A DNA stretch of 46,641 nt, from contig JAJYGH010000019.1 in the NCBI GenBank assembly GCA_021785175.1, positions 1 to 46,641 of the forward strand. Reading direction: 5' to 3'. Each line of letters starts with the position of its first letter. Position 1 is the first letter of the stretch. Positions 1 to 7,782 of this stretch are shown piece by piece. The position numbers and the translations under genes were made by a program. The stretch comes from Chloroflexota bacterium. Its GTDB lineage: Bacteria > Chloroflexota > Limnocylindria > Limnocylindrales > CSP1-4. The notes beneath the pieces were generated by a model. The model was not told the origin of the DNA. It saw only the letters and a program-made list of their open reading frames with translations, and did not search any database.

Positions 1-126
1 GCGGGCGCCGGCGAGACGGTCCTGCTGCTCGACGAGGGCAACTCCGCGCGCCAGATCCTCCGCTGGCCCGGCGCGCCCGTCAGGACGCTCGTGGTCGGCA
101 TCGTCGACGCGGTCGAAGAACCCTGA
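1..126 (+). CDS. EutN/CcmL-family microcompartment vertex protein (3' end only)
   Basis: Only the last 41 codons are in the window; the frame is open at base 1 and stops with TGA at 124-126. The residues include GAGETVLLLDEGNSARQIL and then PVRTLVVGIVDAVEEP. This matches the C-terminal pattern of EutN/CcmL proteins as I know them: a GxGExVLLxxGxSAR segment followed by a PVxxxVVGIVDxV strand. Family members are about 90-100 residues and form the pentamers that close the vertices of bacterial microcompartments. If the call is right, the rest of a shell or enzyme locus should lie upstream of base 1. No shell gene follows downstream. Assignment is by motif memory on a fragment, so moderate. Confidence 0.55.
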   Translation, partial: AGAGETVLLLDEGNSARQILRWPGAPVRTLVVGIVDAVEEP

Positions 127-163
127 CCGCGCTGCTCACCAGCCGCGGGCGGGCCGCGCTGGC

Positions 164-185
164 GCCACACCGACGCCACACCGAC
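164..185. repeat. 11-bp tandem direct repeat (2 copies)
   Basis: The unit gccacaccgac occurs twice back to back in the spacer between the EutN-like gene and the DsbA-like gene. No gene crosses it in a convincing frame. I see no other structure in 127-331. Confidence 0.6.
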
Positions 186-331
186 GCGTCATTCCGGCCG
201 CGCTTCCTCTCGGCTTCGCGCCATGTTGCGCCTCCTGCTGTACCCTCCGGCCATGCGCGTCCGGCCTGCGCTGGCACACGCGCCCGTCCGCCGGTTCCCG
301 CGGGCCTCCCAGGGGAGGGCCCGCTGCGCCC

Positions 332-339
332 GAAAGGAG
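332..339 (+). promoter_or_regulatory. Shine-Dalgarno that places the DsbA-like start at a CTG codon
   Basis: gaaaggag lies 7 bases before CTG 347. No ATG, GTG or TTG in the correct frame sits at suitable spacing, so this ribosome site argues for a CTG start. Confidence 0.55.
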
Positions 340-346
340 TCCCGCC

Positions 347-1216
347 CTGAGCACCAATCGCCCCACCTCGAACTCGGCGGCGCGCCGGGAACGCCGTGCG
401 GCGCAGCGAGCGCAGCGCGTCGAGCCGGGACGGCCGACGCCACGAACGGGACCGGCGAATGCGAGGCAGGGATTCCTCGGCTCGCCGCTCGCGCTCATCA
501 CCGCCGCGATCGTCGTGCTCGCCGCCGCCACGCTCGTGGTGCTGCTCGTTCAGAACCTCAATCCGGGCAGCTCCAACGCCGCCCTCGTGGTGCCGTCGCC
601 CGTGCCGGCCGGTCTCGCCCACGGACGCTCGCTGGGCGAAGCGACGGCGCCGGTGAAGCTCGACGAGTGGGAAGACTTCCAGTGCCCGTACTGCGACATG
701 TACACCGAGCAGATCGAACCTCATCTGATCAGCCAGTACGTGACCACGGGCAAGCTCGAGATCACCTACCACGACTTCTCGTTCATCGGGTCGGCGTCGG
801 ATGCGGCAGCCGTGGCCGCGCGCTGCGCTGGCGAGCAGGGACAGTTCTGGGCCTACATGGAGTACCTGTTCGCGAACCAGGGGACCGAGAACGGGGGCTG
901 GGCGAACAGGTCGCTGTTCGACTCGATCGCGAAACGACTCGGCCTGGACCAGGCGAAGTTCGACCAGTGTTTGGGGGACCCCTCCGTACTGAACGCCGTC
1001 CGGGCCGAGACGAACCAGGGCAGGAGTCTGGGCATCCAGGGCACTCCCACGCTGTTCATCAACGGCAAGCAGTACTCCGGCGGTCTCGACCTCAACAGCA
1101 TCAGCTCCGCGATCGACACGGCCCTGCAGGCCGCGCCGTCCGGCAAGCCGGCGACCTCCGCGAGTCCCGCCGTTTCGGGGGGCGCGGCGTCGTCGCCGAG
1201 CCCGTCGGCGTCCTAG
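347..1216 (+). CDS. Membrane-anchored DsbA-like thiol oxidoreductase
   Basis: A 289-residue thioredoxin-fold protein of the DsbA/Thioredoxin_4 kind that would oxidise or isomerise cysteines of exported proteins. The first 40 residues are Arg/Ala-rich and cytosolic. One transmembrane anchor spans about residues 46-68. The extracytoplasmic domain carries the CPYC active site at 113-116 and the cis-Pro loop in GIQGTPTLFING. The C-terminus is a Ser/Ala/Pro tail. The start is taken as CTG 347 because of the upstream Shine-Dalgarno and because the resulting Arg-rich N-terminus is usual for this family; a GTG at 515 would remove the N-terminus and half of the anchor. The VKOR gene follows 61 bases downstream and is the likely partner that re-oxidises CPYC. 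Confidence 0.85.
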   Translation: MSTNRPTSNSAARRERRAAQRAQRVEPGRPTPRTGPANARQGFLGSPLALITAAIVVLAAATLVVLLVQNLNPGSSNAALVVPSPVPAGLAHGRSLGEATAPVKLDEWEDFQCPYCDMYTEQIEPHLISQYVTTGKLEITYHDFSFIGSASDAAAVAARCAGEQGQFWAYMEYLFANQGTENGGWANRSLFDSIAKRLGLDQAKFDQCLGDPSVLNAVRAETNQGRSLGIQGTPTLFINGKQYSGGLDLNSISSAIDTALQAAPSGKPATSASPAVSGGAASSPSPSAS

Positions 1217-1277
1217 TGTCCGGTGGCATGAGCGGGACATGTGATCGCGGCGCGCCAGTGAGCGCGACGGGGCCGGC

Positions 1278-1991
1278 GTGAGCGCGAAGCGGAACCGGGC
1301 GAGGCCGTCCGGGGGGGCGAGGCAGTCCGACACGTCAGGGACCTCGTCCCAATCTCGCGGGAACGCCCGTGGCGCGGGCGCGGCCGATGCGACGCCGACG
1401 GGAGCCGAGCGGAGCGCCGGGGGCGGCGGTGCGGCGAGCGCTGGTGCACGGACCGGCGCTGACGCGAGCATCGGGGTCGAGTGGCGCGCCCCTCACCCGA
1501 CCGACGACGGGCAGACCGACGACGGAACGGGTCCGGAGCGCGCGTGGACGCATCGACGCGGCGATGGGCGTTCAAGCCTCGCGGCGCTCATGACCCTGCT
1601 CGCGCTCGTCGCGATCGGCGCCCTCGGCTACCTCGCATGGGTCAAGCTGACGAACACGAACGCGGTCTGCTTCGTGGTGCAGGGGTGCGACCAGGTGCAG
1701 GCGAGCGAGTACAGCCGGTTCCTGGGGATCCCGGTCGCGATCTACGGCCTGGCGATGGTGCTGACCGTGCTCGCATCGGTCATCGCCTGGTGGCGGACGG
1801 GAGACCGGCGGCTCCTGTACGTGCCGTACACGCTCGGGCTCATCAGCGTCTTCGTCATCGCCGCGCTCGTGTACCTCGAGCTGTTCGTGATCCACGCCAT
1901 CTGCATCTGGTGCACGGCCGCCGGGGCGAGCCTGGTCCTCGGCTGGATCGTCAGCATCGTCGCATTGCGGAGGTCGGCGCGGGAGGGCTGA
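1278..1991 (+). CDS. Vitamin K epoxide reductase (VKOR) family membrane protein
   Basis: A 237-residue four-helix membrane protein. Bacterial VKOR homologues pass electrons from DsbA-type proteins to quinone and thus replace DsbB. The active-site pair is CIWC at 209-212. The shuttle-loop cysteines are C131 and C137 in CFVVQGCDQV, followed by the family stretch SRFLGIPVAIYGL. Residues 1-100 are a low-complexity Ser/Gly/Ala/Asp extension that is not part of the fold. The GTG start at 1278 has no strong ribosome site, and a shorter protein beginning near residue 105 cannot be excluded. The pairing with the upstream DsbA-like gene is a classic oxidative-folding arrangement. Confidence 0.88.
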   Translation: MSAKRNRARPSGGARQSDTSGTSSQSRGNARGAGAADATPTGAERSAGGGGAASAGARTGADASIGVEWRAPHPTDDGQTDDGTGPERAWTHRRGDGRSSLAALMTLLALVAIGALGYLAWVKLTNTNAVCFVVQGCDQVQASEYSRFLGIPVAIYGLAMVLTVLASVIAWWRTGDRRLLYVPYTLGLISVFVIAALVYLELFVIHAICIWCTAAGASLVLGWIVSIVALRRSAREG

Positions 1992-2011
1992 CGCCGGCGA
2001 ACGCCGGATCG

Positions 2012-3259
2012 TTGCGTGCCAGGGGGAGGCCCCCGCGCGGCCGCGAGCGCGCCGCCGACCGAAACGTGACGGCGGGCGGTCTCGCGGTCGCCGGGCTCTT
2101 CCTGCTGCTCGCGATCGCCTCGGCCGGGTTGCCCGGCTCGATGCGGCGCGGGGCGTGGCTGCCAGTGCACCTCGCACTGGCCGGCGCCGCTGCGCAGGCG
2201 ATCGGGGCCGCGATGCCGTATTTCACCGTCGCGCTGCTCGCGGGGCGGCCTGCGCCGTGGCCGCTCCGAGTCGGCGTGCAGGCCTGTCTCGCGCTCGGCG
2301 CGCTCGGCGTCACGGCCGGCGTCGTCTCCGGGGCCGCGGCGGTCGCGACGTCGGGAGGCGTCGTGTTCGTCGCGGGCGTCGGCCTCCTCGCACCCGCCGC
2401 GTTCGCCCCCCTGCGCGGCGCGCTCGGCCGCCGGCACCGGTGGGTGCTTGCCGCGTACGCGGTCGCGATCGTGGACGTCGCCCTCGGCGCGGGCCTCGGC
2501 ACGCTCGAGGTCGCCGGTTTCGCGCCCGCCGCCGCCGACTGGCACTGGCTGGAACCGGCACATGGCTGGCTCAACCTGCTCGGCTTCGTCTCGCTCGCGA
2601 TCGCGGCGACGCTCCTGCACCTCTACCCGACCGTCGTCGGCTCGCGAATACGGTCCGGCCGGCCGGCTCGTGCGCTCGTGCTCGGGCTGGGCGGTGGCGC
2701 GCCGATCGTCGCGCTCGGGTACGTGCTCCATGCCCCGGAGATCGGACGCGCCGGGGCCATCGTGGAACTGGTCGGGCTCGCCGGCCTCCTGGCGTACGCC
2801 GCCGGCGCGTGGAGGGCCCGCGGTCGGTGGACCGGCGATCTCGCGTGGCGCACGGCCGCGATCGGAAGCCTGGGAGCCGGTGTCGCCTGGTTCGCCGTCG
2901 CGATCCTCGTCTCGACCGGTCTCGTGCTCGTCGACGGCGCCACCCCGGCCGCGTGGTCGTTCGAGGCGTTCGCCGCGCCGATCGTCGTCGGGTGGACGGC
3001 GCAGTCGGTGGTCGGTGCGTGGACGCATCTGCTCCCCGCACTCTCGAGCGGCACCCCCGAGCGCCACGCCGGGCAGCGCCGCGTGCTCGGCCGGGCGGCC
3101 CGGGCGCGCTTGGCCGGGCTCAACCTCGGCGTGCTGCTCCTGTCGATCGGGCTGCCGGCATCCCGGGCGTCGGTCACGCAGGCCGGTGCCATCCTCGCCG
3201 GGGTGACCCTGCTCGTCGATCTGGCGCTGTTCCTGCGCGCGTCGCGGGTGGAGGGCTGA
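2012..3259 (+). CDS. Polytopic membrane protein, possibly NnrS / heme-copper related
   Basis: About 415 residues with some twelve hydrophobic segments. Histidines sit in or beside membrane helices: WHWLEPAHGWLNLLGF, then TLLHLYPTVVGSRI, then a WTHLLPAL segment near the end. This spacing resembles NnrS-type and heme-copper-oxidase-like membrane proteins, but I cannot assign a function firmly. A metal or heme role linked to nitric oxide would fit the convergent NsrR-like regulator next door. The start is uncertain: TTG 2012 gives an Arg-rich N-terminus before the first helix, while GTG 2066 gives 397 residues. Neither has a good ribosome site. The gene follows the VKOR stop by 20 bases and may share its transcript. 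Confidence 0.6.
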   Translation: MRARGRPPRGRERAADRNVTAGGLAVAGLFLLLAIASAGLPGSMRRGAWLPVHLALAGAAAQAIGAAMPYFTVALLAGRPAPWPLRVGVQACLALGALGVTAGVVSGAAAVATSGGVVFVAGVGLLAPAAFAPLRGALGRRHRWVLAAYAVAIVDVALGAGLGTLEVAGFAPAAADWHWLEPAHGWLNLLGFVSLAIAATLLHLYPTVVGSRIRSGRPARALVLGLGGGAPIVALGYVLHAPEIGRAGAIVELVGLAGLLAYAAGAWRARGRWTGDLAWRTAAIGSLGAGVAWFAVAILVSTGLVLVDGATPAAWSFEAFAAPIVVGWTAQSVVGAWTHLLPALSSGTPERHAGQRRVLGRAARARLAGLNLGVLLLSIGLPASRASVTQAGAILAGVTLLVDLALFLRASRVEG

Positions 3260-3267
3260 CGCCCTCC
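3250..3267 (+). terminator. GC hairpin overlapping the stop codon
   Basis: Perfect 7-bp stem, ggagggc against gccctcc, with a 4-base loop that contains the TGA of the membrane-protein gene. There is no T-run, so it is a candidate hairpin terminator or mRNA 3'-end stabiliser between convergent genes. Confidence 0.4.
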
Positions 3268-3375
3268 CGACTCACACGCGCCGCCCGGCCCTCCCGGCGT
3301 CACGTGGCCCGCTGTGGCTTCGACCCGGGCGTCGTGCGAGCGCCGGGCGCCGTCTCCGCGTCGGGGCGCGTGGGC

Positions 3376-3825
3376 TCATTCCCGGCCGACCCCGGGCGCG
3401 GGCGTGGCGAGTCGCCTGAGCCGGGCCTCGGCGATCTCCGCGAGCGTCGTCCCGGCAAGCGATCGAAGGAGGGCCTCCCGCGCTTCGCTGAACACGTCGT
3501 GCACGACACAGCGATCACGGGGATCGCACGGCCCGCCGCGCAGGATGCACGTCCGTTCCGCCCGGTCGTGCTCGGCAGCGCGGATGACGTCGAGCAGCGA
3601 GATCTCCGCGGGCGGCCTCACGAGCCGATACCCGCCCGCCCGGCCCGTCTGCCCGACCACGAGGTCGGCGCGCACGAGGTCCGACATGACCTGCGGCAGA
3701 AACCGGGGCGGGATCTCCATCTCCGCGGCGATCCGGGGCGTGCTGAGGAGTCCTCCACCGTTCGCCGCCAGCGCGACGGCTGCGCGAACGGCGTAGTCCC
3801 CCCGCCGCGTCAGCTCGAGTCGCAT
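3376..3825 (-). CDS. Rrf2-family transcriptional regulator, NsrR/IscR-like
   Basis: A 149-residue winged-helix repressor. The N-terminus MRLELTRRGDYAVRA is typical of Rrf2 proteins. The helix-turn-helix covers about residues 27-55 (STPRIAAEMEIPPRFL) and the wing contains GRAGGYRLVRP. Three cysteines at 93, 100 and 106 (spacing C-x6-C-x5-C) match the iron-sulfur ligands of NsrR and IscR, so it probably senses nitric oxide, redox state or iron-sulfur supply. An upstream in-frame ATG at 3903 would add 26 unrelated residues and is rejected because the family begins at MRLELTRRG. It is convergent with the membrane-protein gene and divergent from the MFS gene. Confidence 0.87.
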   Translation of the reverse strand: MRLELTRRGDYAVRAAVALAANGGGLLSTPRIAAEMEIPPRFLPQVMSDLVRADLVVGQTGRAGGYRLVRPPAEISLLDVIRAAEHDRAERTCILRGGPCDPRDRCVVHDVFSEAREALLRSLAGTTLAEIAEARLRRLATPAPGVGRE

Positions 3826-4003
3826 GGTCCGCCGAGTATGCCACCCGCGGTCCGCACGCGATCGTCGTGGGAACGCACGCTCGCGTGCGCTCGGCTCGAG
3901 CACGCGCAGGGGCCCGATCGAGCGCGCGGCCCGATCGAGGGAGCCCCCGGCTGATCGTGTGCCCGTCCGGCGTGTTCACCCGGCCGCGGCTGGTGCCCCG
4001 GCC

Positions 4004-4009
4004 TACCAT
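4004..4009 (+). promoter_or_regulatory. Candidate -10 element (TACCAT) for a near-leaderless transcript
   Basis: TACCAT ends 8 bases before GTG 4018, and no Shine-Dalgarno precedes that start. Initiation 6-8 bases downstream would leave almost no leader. No recognisable -35 is seen. Confidence 0.35.
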
Positions 4010-4017
4010 GGCATCTC

Positions 4018-5433
4018 GTGCGTGCGCTTCGCGGCCTGTACCTGACCGTCGGTGTCGTCATCGGCGTCCTCTTTCCCTTCGTGCCGGTCGTCCTCGCAGT
4101 GCGCGGGTTCTCGGCACCGCAGATCGGCCTCGTGATGGCGCTGACGGCCGTCGGCTACGTGGTCGGGCTGCCGGCGTGGGGCCACCTCGGTGACGTCGTG
4201 CTGGGTCGCCGCCGGGCGCTGGAGGTCGCGGCGCTCGGGTCCGCCGCAGCGGCGCTGCTGTTCGGTCTCCCTCTCGCGCTGCCGCTCGTCGCTGCGGCAT
4301 GCGTGGGCTACTACGTGATGCAGTCGGGTGCCGGCATGCTGACCGACGCGATGACCGTGAACGCGCTCGGCGATCGGGCCGACCGCTATGGACGGTTCCG
4401 GCTTCTGGAGAGCGCCTCGTTCGCCGTCGCGACGCTCGCCGCCGGCACGGCATACGACGCGGTCGGGTACGGGCTGTCGTACGGGCTCGCGGCCGCGTCG
4501 GCGGTGCTCGTCGCGCTCATGGCGATGTGGGTGGCGGACGCGCCACGCGCCCAGCTGTCCGACTACGCCCCGCCTCCTGCCGACCCGCTTCGCGGACCGG
4601 TCGGTCTGGTCGCGGGTGCCGGTGGGCGGTCAGCGACGGCCGTCGAGCCCGCGCGCGACCCGTTGGACCGCGTTCCGGTCGCCGTCGGTTATCGCGCGGC
4701 CGAGCCGGAACGGGCGATCGCGATCCTCGCGCCGCCGCCCCTGCGCGCCGCCCGGGACGCGTCCGCGCGCGTCGCGGAGGGGTTCGAGCGGCGGACGCGG
4801 CTTCGGCTGCCGGCACGCTGGGAGACGGCCGGAGGGTCTCTCACCGTGGCGCTCACGGTCGCACCCCGACTGATCGGCGTGCTCGCCGCCGTGATCCTCG
4901 TGCATCTCGCCGTACTCGCCAGCTTCACGTTCCTGCCGCTCCGGCTCATGCTGCTCGGCAGCCCGCCGTCGGTCATCGCCTGGTCGTCGGCGCTGTCCGC
5001 GGTGTTCGAGATCCCGGCGATGTTCGGCGCGTCGCGGCTCGTGCCTCGCGTCGGACTGCGCGGGCTCTTCGTGGCAGGGTGCCTGCTGTACGCGGCGGCG
5101 TTCCTGGCCTGGATCGTCCTGTCGGACCCGGTCCTGATCGTGGTCAGCCGCGTGCTGACCGGCTTCGGGTACGGTGCGCTGACGGTCGGCATCGTGCTCA
5201 CCGTCGGGGCGATGCTGCCGGCGCGCCTGCAGGCGAGCGGGCAGGCGCTGTACGGCATGAGCGCGTTGGGGATCGCCTCGATCATCAGCAACCTCGGGGG
5301 CGGCGTCGTGTTCGGGGCCTACGGGCACGTGCCCGTGTTCGCTGCGGCGGCGGTCGCGGCACTGGCGGCGACCGTCGTCGCCTGGCGGTTCTTCCCCGCA
5401 CGGGGCGAGGTCAGGCTCGGGTCGCAACGCTGA
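4018..5433 (+). CDS. Major facilitator superfamily transporter
   Basis: 471 residues with about twelve transmembrane helices in two halves. The loop after helix 2 carries a family-A-like motif, GHLGDVVLGRRRALE. The halves are separated by an unusually long cytoplasmic linker of roughly 100 residues (about 180-280) rich in Pro, Arg and Ala. The second half begins near LTVALTVAPRLIGVLAAVI. The substrate is unknown; the overall pattern resembles the LacY-like and drug-efflux branches. The start is GTG 4018, since the ATG at 4008 is out of frame. It is transcribed away from the Rrf2 gene, so that regulator might act here. Confidence 0.82.
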   Translation: MRALRGLYLTVGVVIGVLFPFVPVVLAVRGFSAPQIGLVMALTAVGYVVGLPAWGHLGDVVLGRRRALEVAALGSAAAALLFGLPLALPLVAAACVGYYVMQSGAGMLTDAMTVNALGDRADRYGRFRLLESASFAVATLAAGTAYDAVGYGLSYGLAAASAVLVALMAMWVADAPRAQLSDYAPPPADPLRGPVGLVAGAGGRSATAVEPARDPLDRVPVAVGYRAAEPERAIAILAPPPLRAARDASARVAEGFERRTRLRLPARWETAGGSLTVALTVAPRLIGVLAAVILVHLAVLASFTFLPLRLMLLGSPPSVIAWSSALSAVFEIPAMFGASRLVPRVGLRGLFVAGCLLYAAAFLAWIVLSDPVLIVVSRVLTGFGYGALTVGIVLTVGAMLPARLQASGQALYGMSALGIASIISNLGGGVVFGAYGHVPVFAAAAVAALAATVVAWRFFPARGEVRLGSQR

Positions 5434-5643
5434 GACGCGCACGCCGGCACCGACGCCTCTCCATCCGTGCGTCCAGGCCGGGCGAGTGCAAAGCATGGCA
5501 TCTGGCGGCGCCCGCCCTCGGCCGGCGCGCCGCACGGCCGGCTCCCGCGCTCGGCCGCCGCGCCGCGCCACCGGCGCCCGTGGGCCGTGATCGACGAGGC
5601 CTCAGCCGCGGGCGTTTCGTAGACTTCGTACAGGAGGAAAGCC

Positions 5644-7074
5644 ATGCGGATGTGGGGCGGCCGGTTCAGCGGCGAAACGGACCCGCTCGTGGCGGAGGCC
5701 ACCCGATCGGTCGAGGTCGACCGGCTCCTCGCGCTCGACGACCTCGACGGGTCGATCGCGCACGTGCGAGGGCTTGAGCGGGCGGCGCTGCTGACGGCCG
5801 ACGAGTCGGTCACGATCGTCGAGGGCCTGCGGGCGCTCCGGCTCGAGGTCGAGCAGGGGACGCTCGAGTGGGACCCCGCGCTCGAGGACGTGCACATGAA
5901 CCTCGAGGCCGCGCTGACCGCGCGGATCGGGTCGGTCGCGGGGAAGCTGCACACGGGTCGCTCGCGCAACGACCAGGTCGCGCTCGATCTGCGGCTCTGG
6001 CTCCGCCGCACCGTGCACGACATCGACGGCGACCTGCTCGCCCTCGAGCGCTCGCTCGTCGATCGGGCCGAGCGCGAGGGCGACGCGATCATGCCGGGGA
6101 TGACGCACGTCCAGCCGGCGCAGCCCGTGCTGCTCGCGCACCACCTCCTCGCGTACGTCGAGATGCTGGAGCGCGACCGCGGCAGGTTCACCGACTGCGC
6201 CCGGCGGGCGGACCGCTCGCCGCTCGGGGCGGGGGCGCTGGCCGGCGCGGGGTTCCCGCTCGACCGCGAGGCAACGGCGGCCGACCTCGGCTTCGCCGGC
6301 GTGACCGCGAACTCGCTCGACGCCGTGAGCGACCGCGACTTCGCCGTCGAGTTCCTGGCCGCGGCGGCGCTCGCGATGGTCCACCTGTCGCGCCTCGCCG
6401 AGGAGCTGGTGTGGTGGTCGAACCCGGCGTTCGGCTGGGTCGTGCTGTCGGACGCGCACGCGACCGGCTCGTCGATGATGCCGAACAAGAAGAACCCCGA
6501 CCCGTGCGAGCTGATCCGCGGCCGGGCGGCGAAGGTTGCCGGCGACCTCGCCGCGATGCTCGGGATCCTCAAGGGCCTGCCGCTGGCCTACCAGCGCGAC
6601 CTTCAGGAGGACAAGCCGCCCCTGTTCGACGCGGCGGCCGTGCTGTCGTCGTCGCTGCGGGTGATGGCCGCCGTGATCTCCGGTCTGACGTTTCGGACCG
6701 ACCGCATGCGCGACGCGGCGCTCCAGGGCTACGTGACGGCCACGTCGGTGGCGGATGCCCTGGTCGAGCGCGGGCTGCCGTTCCGCGTCGCGCACCACGT
6801 CGCCGGCCGCCTCGTCGCCGACGCGGAGCGCCGCGGGTGCCGGCTGGACGAACTCGCCGACGAGTCGTTCGAGCGGGCGCTCGTGGTCGAGGAGGGGCCC
6901 GAGGCAGCCCGGTTGGCGGCAGCCGCGCCGACCGGGCTGGCCGAGGACCTGCGGGCGGCGGCGACGCTGGAGGCCGCGGTGGCGCGGCCGCGCGTGACCG
7001 GGGGCACGGCGCCCGAACGCGTCCGGGAGGCGCTCGAGGCCGCGCGGCGGCGGCTGGGGATCGAGCCTGCCTGA
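5644..7074 (+). CDS. argH: Argininosuccinate lyase
   Basis: 476 residues. It splits argininosuccinate into arginine and fumarate, the last step of arginine synthesis, in the cytosol. It opens with MRMWGGRFSGETDPLV, typical of ArgH. HTGRSRNDQ lies at 103-111, the histidine of GMTHVQPAQP is at 155, and the fumarase/aspartase signature GSSMMPNKKNPDP starts at 275 and carries the catalytic serine loop. An excellent ribosome site (ggagga at 5631-5636) precedes the ATG. It stands alone, 7 kb from and opposite in strand to the argCJBRGA operon. It ends 14 bases before a convergent gene. Confidence 0.97.
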   Translation: MRMWGGRFSGETDPLVAEATRSVEVDRLLALDDLDGSIAHVRGLERAALLTADESVTIVEGLRALRLEVEQGTLEWDPALEDVHMNLEAALTARIGSVAGKLHTGRSRNDQVALDLRLWLRRTVHDIDGDLLALERSLVDRAEREGDAIMPGMTHVQPAQPVLLAHHLLAYVEMLERDRGRFTDCARRADRSPLGAGALAGAGFPLDREATAADLGFAGVTANSLDAVSDRDFAVEFLAAAALAMVHLSRLAEELVWWSNPAFGWVVLSDAHATGSSMMPNKKNPDPCELIRGRAAKVAGDLAAMLGILKGLPLAYQRDLQEDKPPLFDAAAVLSSSLRVMAAVISGLTFRTDRMRDAALQGYVTATSVADALVERGLPFRVAHHVAGRLVADAERRGCRLDELADESFERALVVEEGPEAARLAAAAPTGLAEDLRAAATLEAAVARPRVTGGTAPERVREALEAARRRLGIEPA

Positions 7075-7088
7075 CGGTCGTGCCCACC

Positions 7089-7580
7089 TCATGGGCTCGG
7101 AGGCGGCCGGCCTCCGCTGTCGTCCGCGACGGGCGGCTGGACCAGCAGCGTGGCGACGCCCACGTCGCGCATCGAGGCCGCAACCAGGGGCGCGTCCTCC
7201 ACCATGAGCGCGACCTCGGCGCCCTCCGCTCGGAGGCGCCGCACCTGCTCGGCCTTGAAGGTTCCCATGTCGGGATCGTCGACCCCGGGCCGGTACAGGA
7301 TCAACCGGTCGTACGGCACCTCGTGCTCGCGAAGCCATCGCTCGGTCAGCCCGCGCGCTGCCTCGTCGCGGGCGCTGAGGATGACGATCCGGCAGGCCGG
7401 AGCGAGCAGCCTGAGCAGAGTGATCGGCCCCTCGATCGGGGCGTCGTCCGTGCAGGCGAGCGAGTAGGCTCGCCAGTCCATGGGGACCGGGTCGTCGGCG
7501 GGACGGATCATGTGCCTGCGGTGACGCGTGTCGCACAGCGTGGAATCGAGGTCGACGCAGACGGTCGGGCGCTCTGGCAC
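7089..7580 (-). CDS. HAD-superfamily phosphatase, polynucleotide-phosphatase-like
   Basis: 163 residues from GTG 7580. The catalytic DxDxT motif is VCVDLDSTLCD near the N-terminus, motif II falls at RIVILSARD, and the acidic motif is LMVEDAPLVAASM. The layout, with short inserts and ILYRPG before the acidic motif, resembles the phosphatase domain of phage-type polynucleotide kinases and acid-phosphatase-like HAD proteins. A hydrolytic role on a phosphorylated nucleotide or nucleic-acid end is an inference. GTG 7580 is chosen because gaggg lies about 10 bases upstream. ATG 7790 would add 70 Ala/Gly/Pro-rich residues and overlap the preceding gene by 8 bases; that longer form is possible. Last gene of the sugar ABC operon. 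Confidence 0.72.
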   Translation of the reverse strand: MPERPTVCVDLDSTLCDTRHRRHMIRPADDPVPMDWRAYSLACTDDAPIEGPITLLRLLAPACRIVILSARDEAARGLTERWLREHEVPYDRLILYRPGVDDPDMGTFKAEQVRRLRAEGAEVALMVEDAPLVAASMRDVGVATLLVQPPVADDSGGRPPPSP

Positions 7581-7782
7581 TGCAGCCGCACCCTCGAGGA
7601 ACGTCCCCGGCCTCGGAGTCTCGCTCCGTGGCGCGGACCCCGCCGGTCTGTCGGGGCCGAGGTGCCCTGCCGCCGGGGCCGCCCACGGACCCGCTGCGCC
7701 TTCGCCGGCCGCCCCGACGGGGGCGGCCGCAATGGCCCCCGACGGTCCTGCCTCGCCTGTCGACCCGCGCACGAGGCCGCCC

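Noticed and set aside
80-1471. Long minus-strand frame opposite the DsbA-like and VKOR genes
   Set aside because: Arg-rich composition without motif, fully opposite two genes with convincing active sites.
1982-1995. gggagggctgacgcc at the VKOR stop as a terminator like that at 3250
   Set aside because: The same sequence core recurs, but here the downstream arm is not complementary beyond 3-4 bases.
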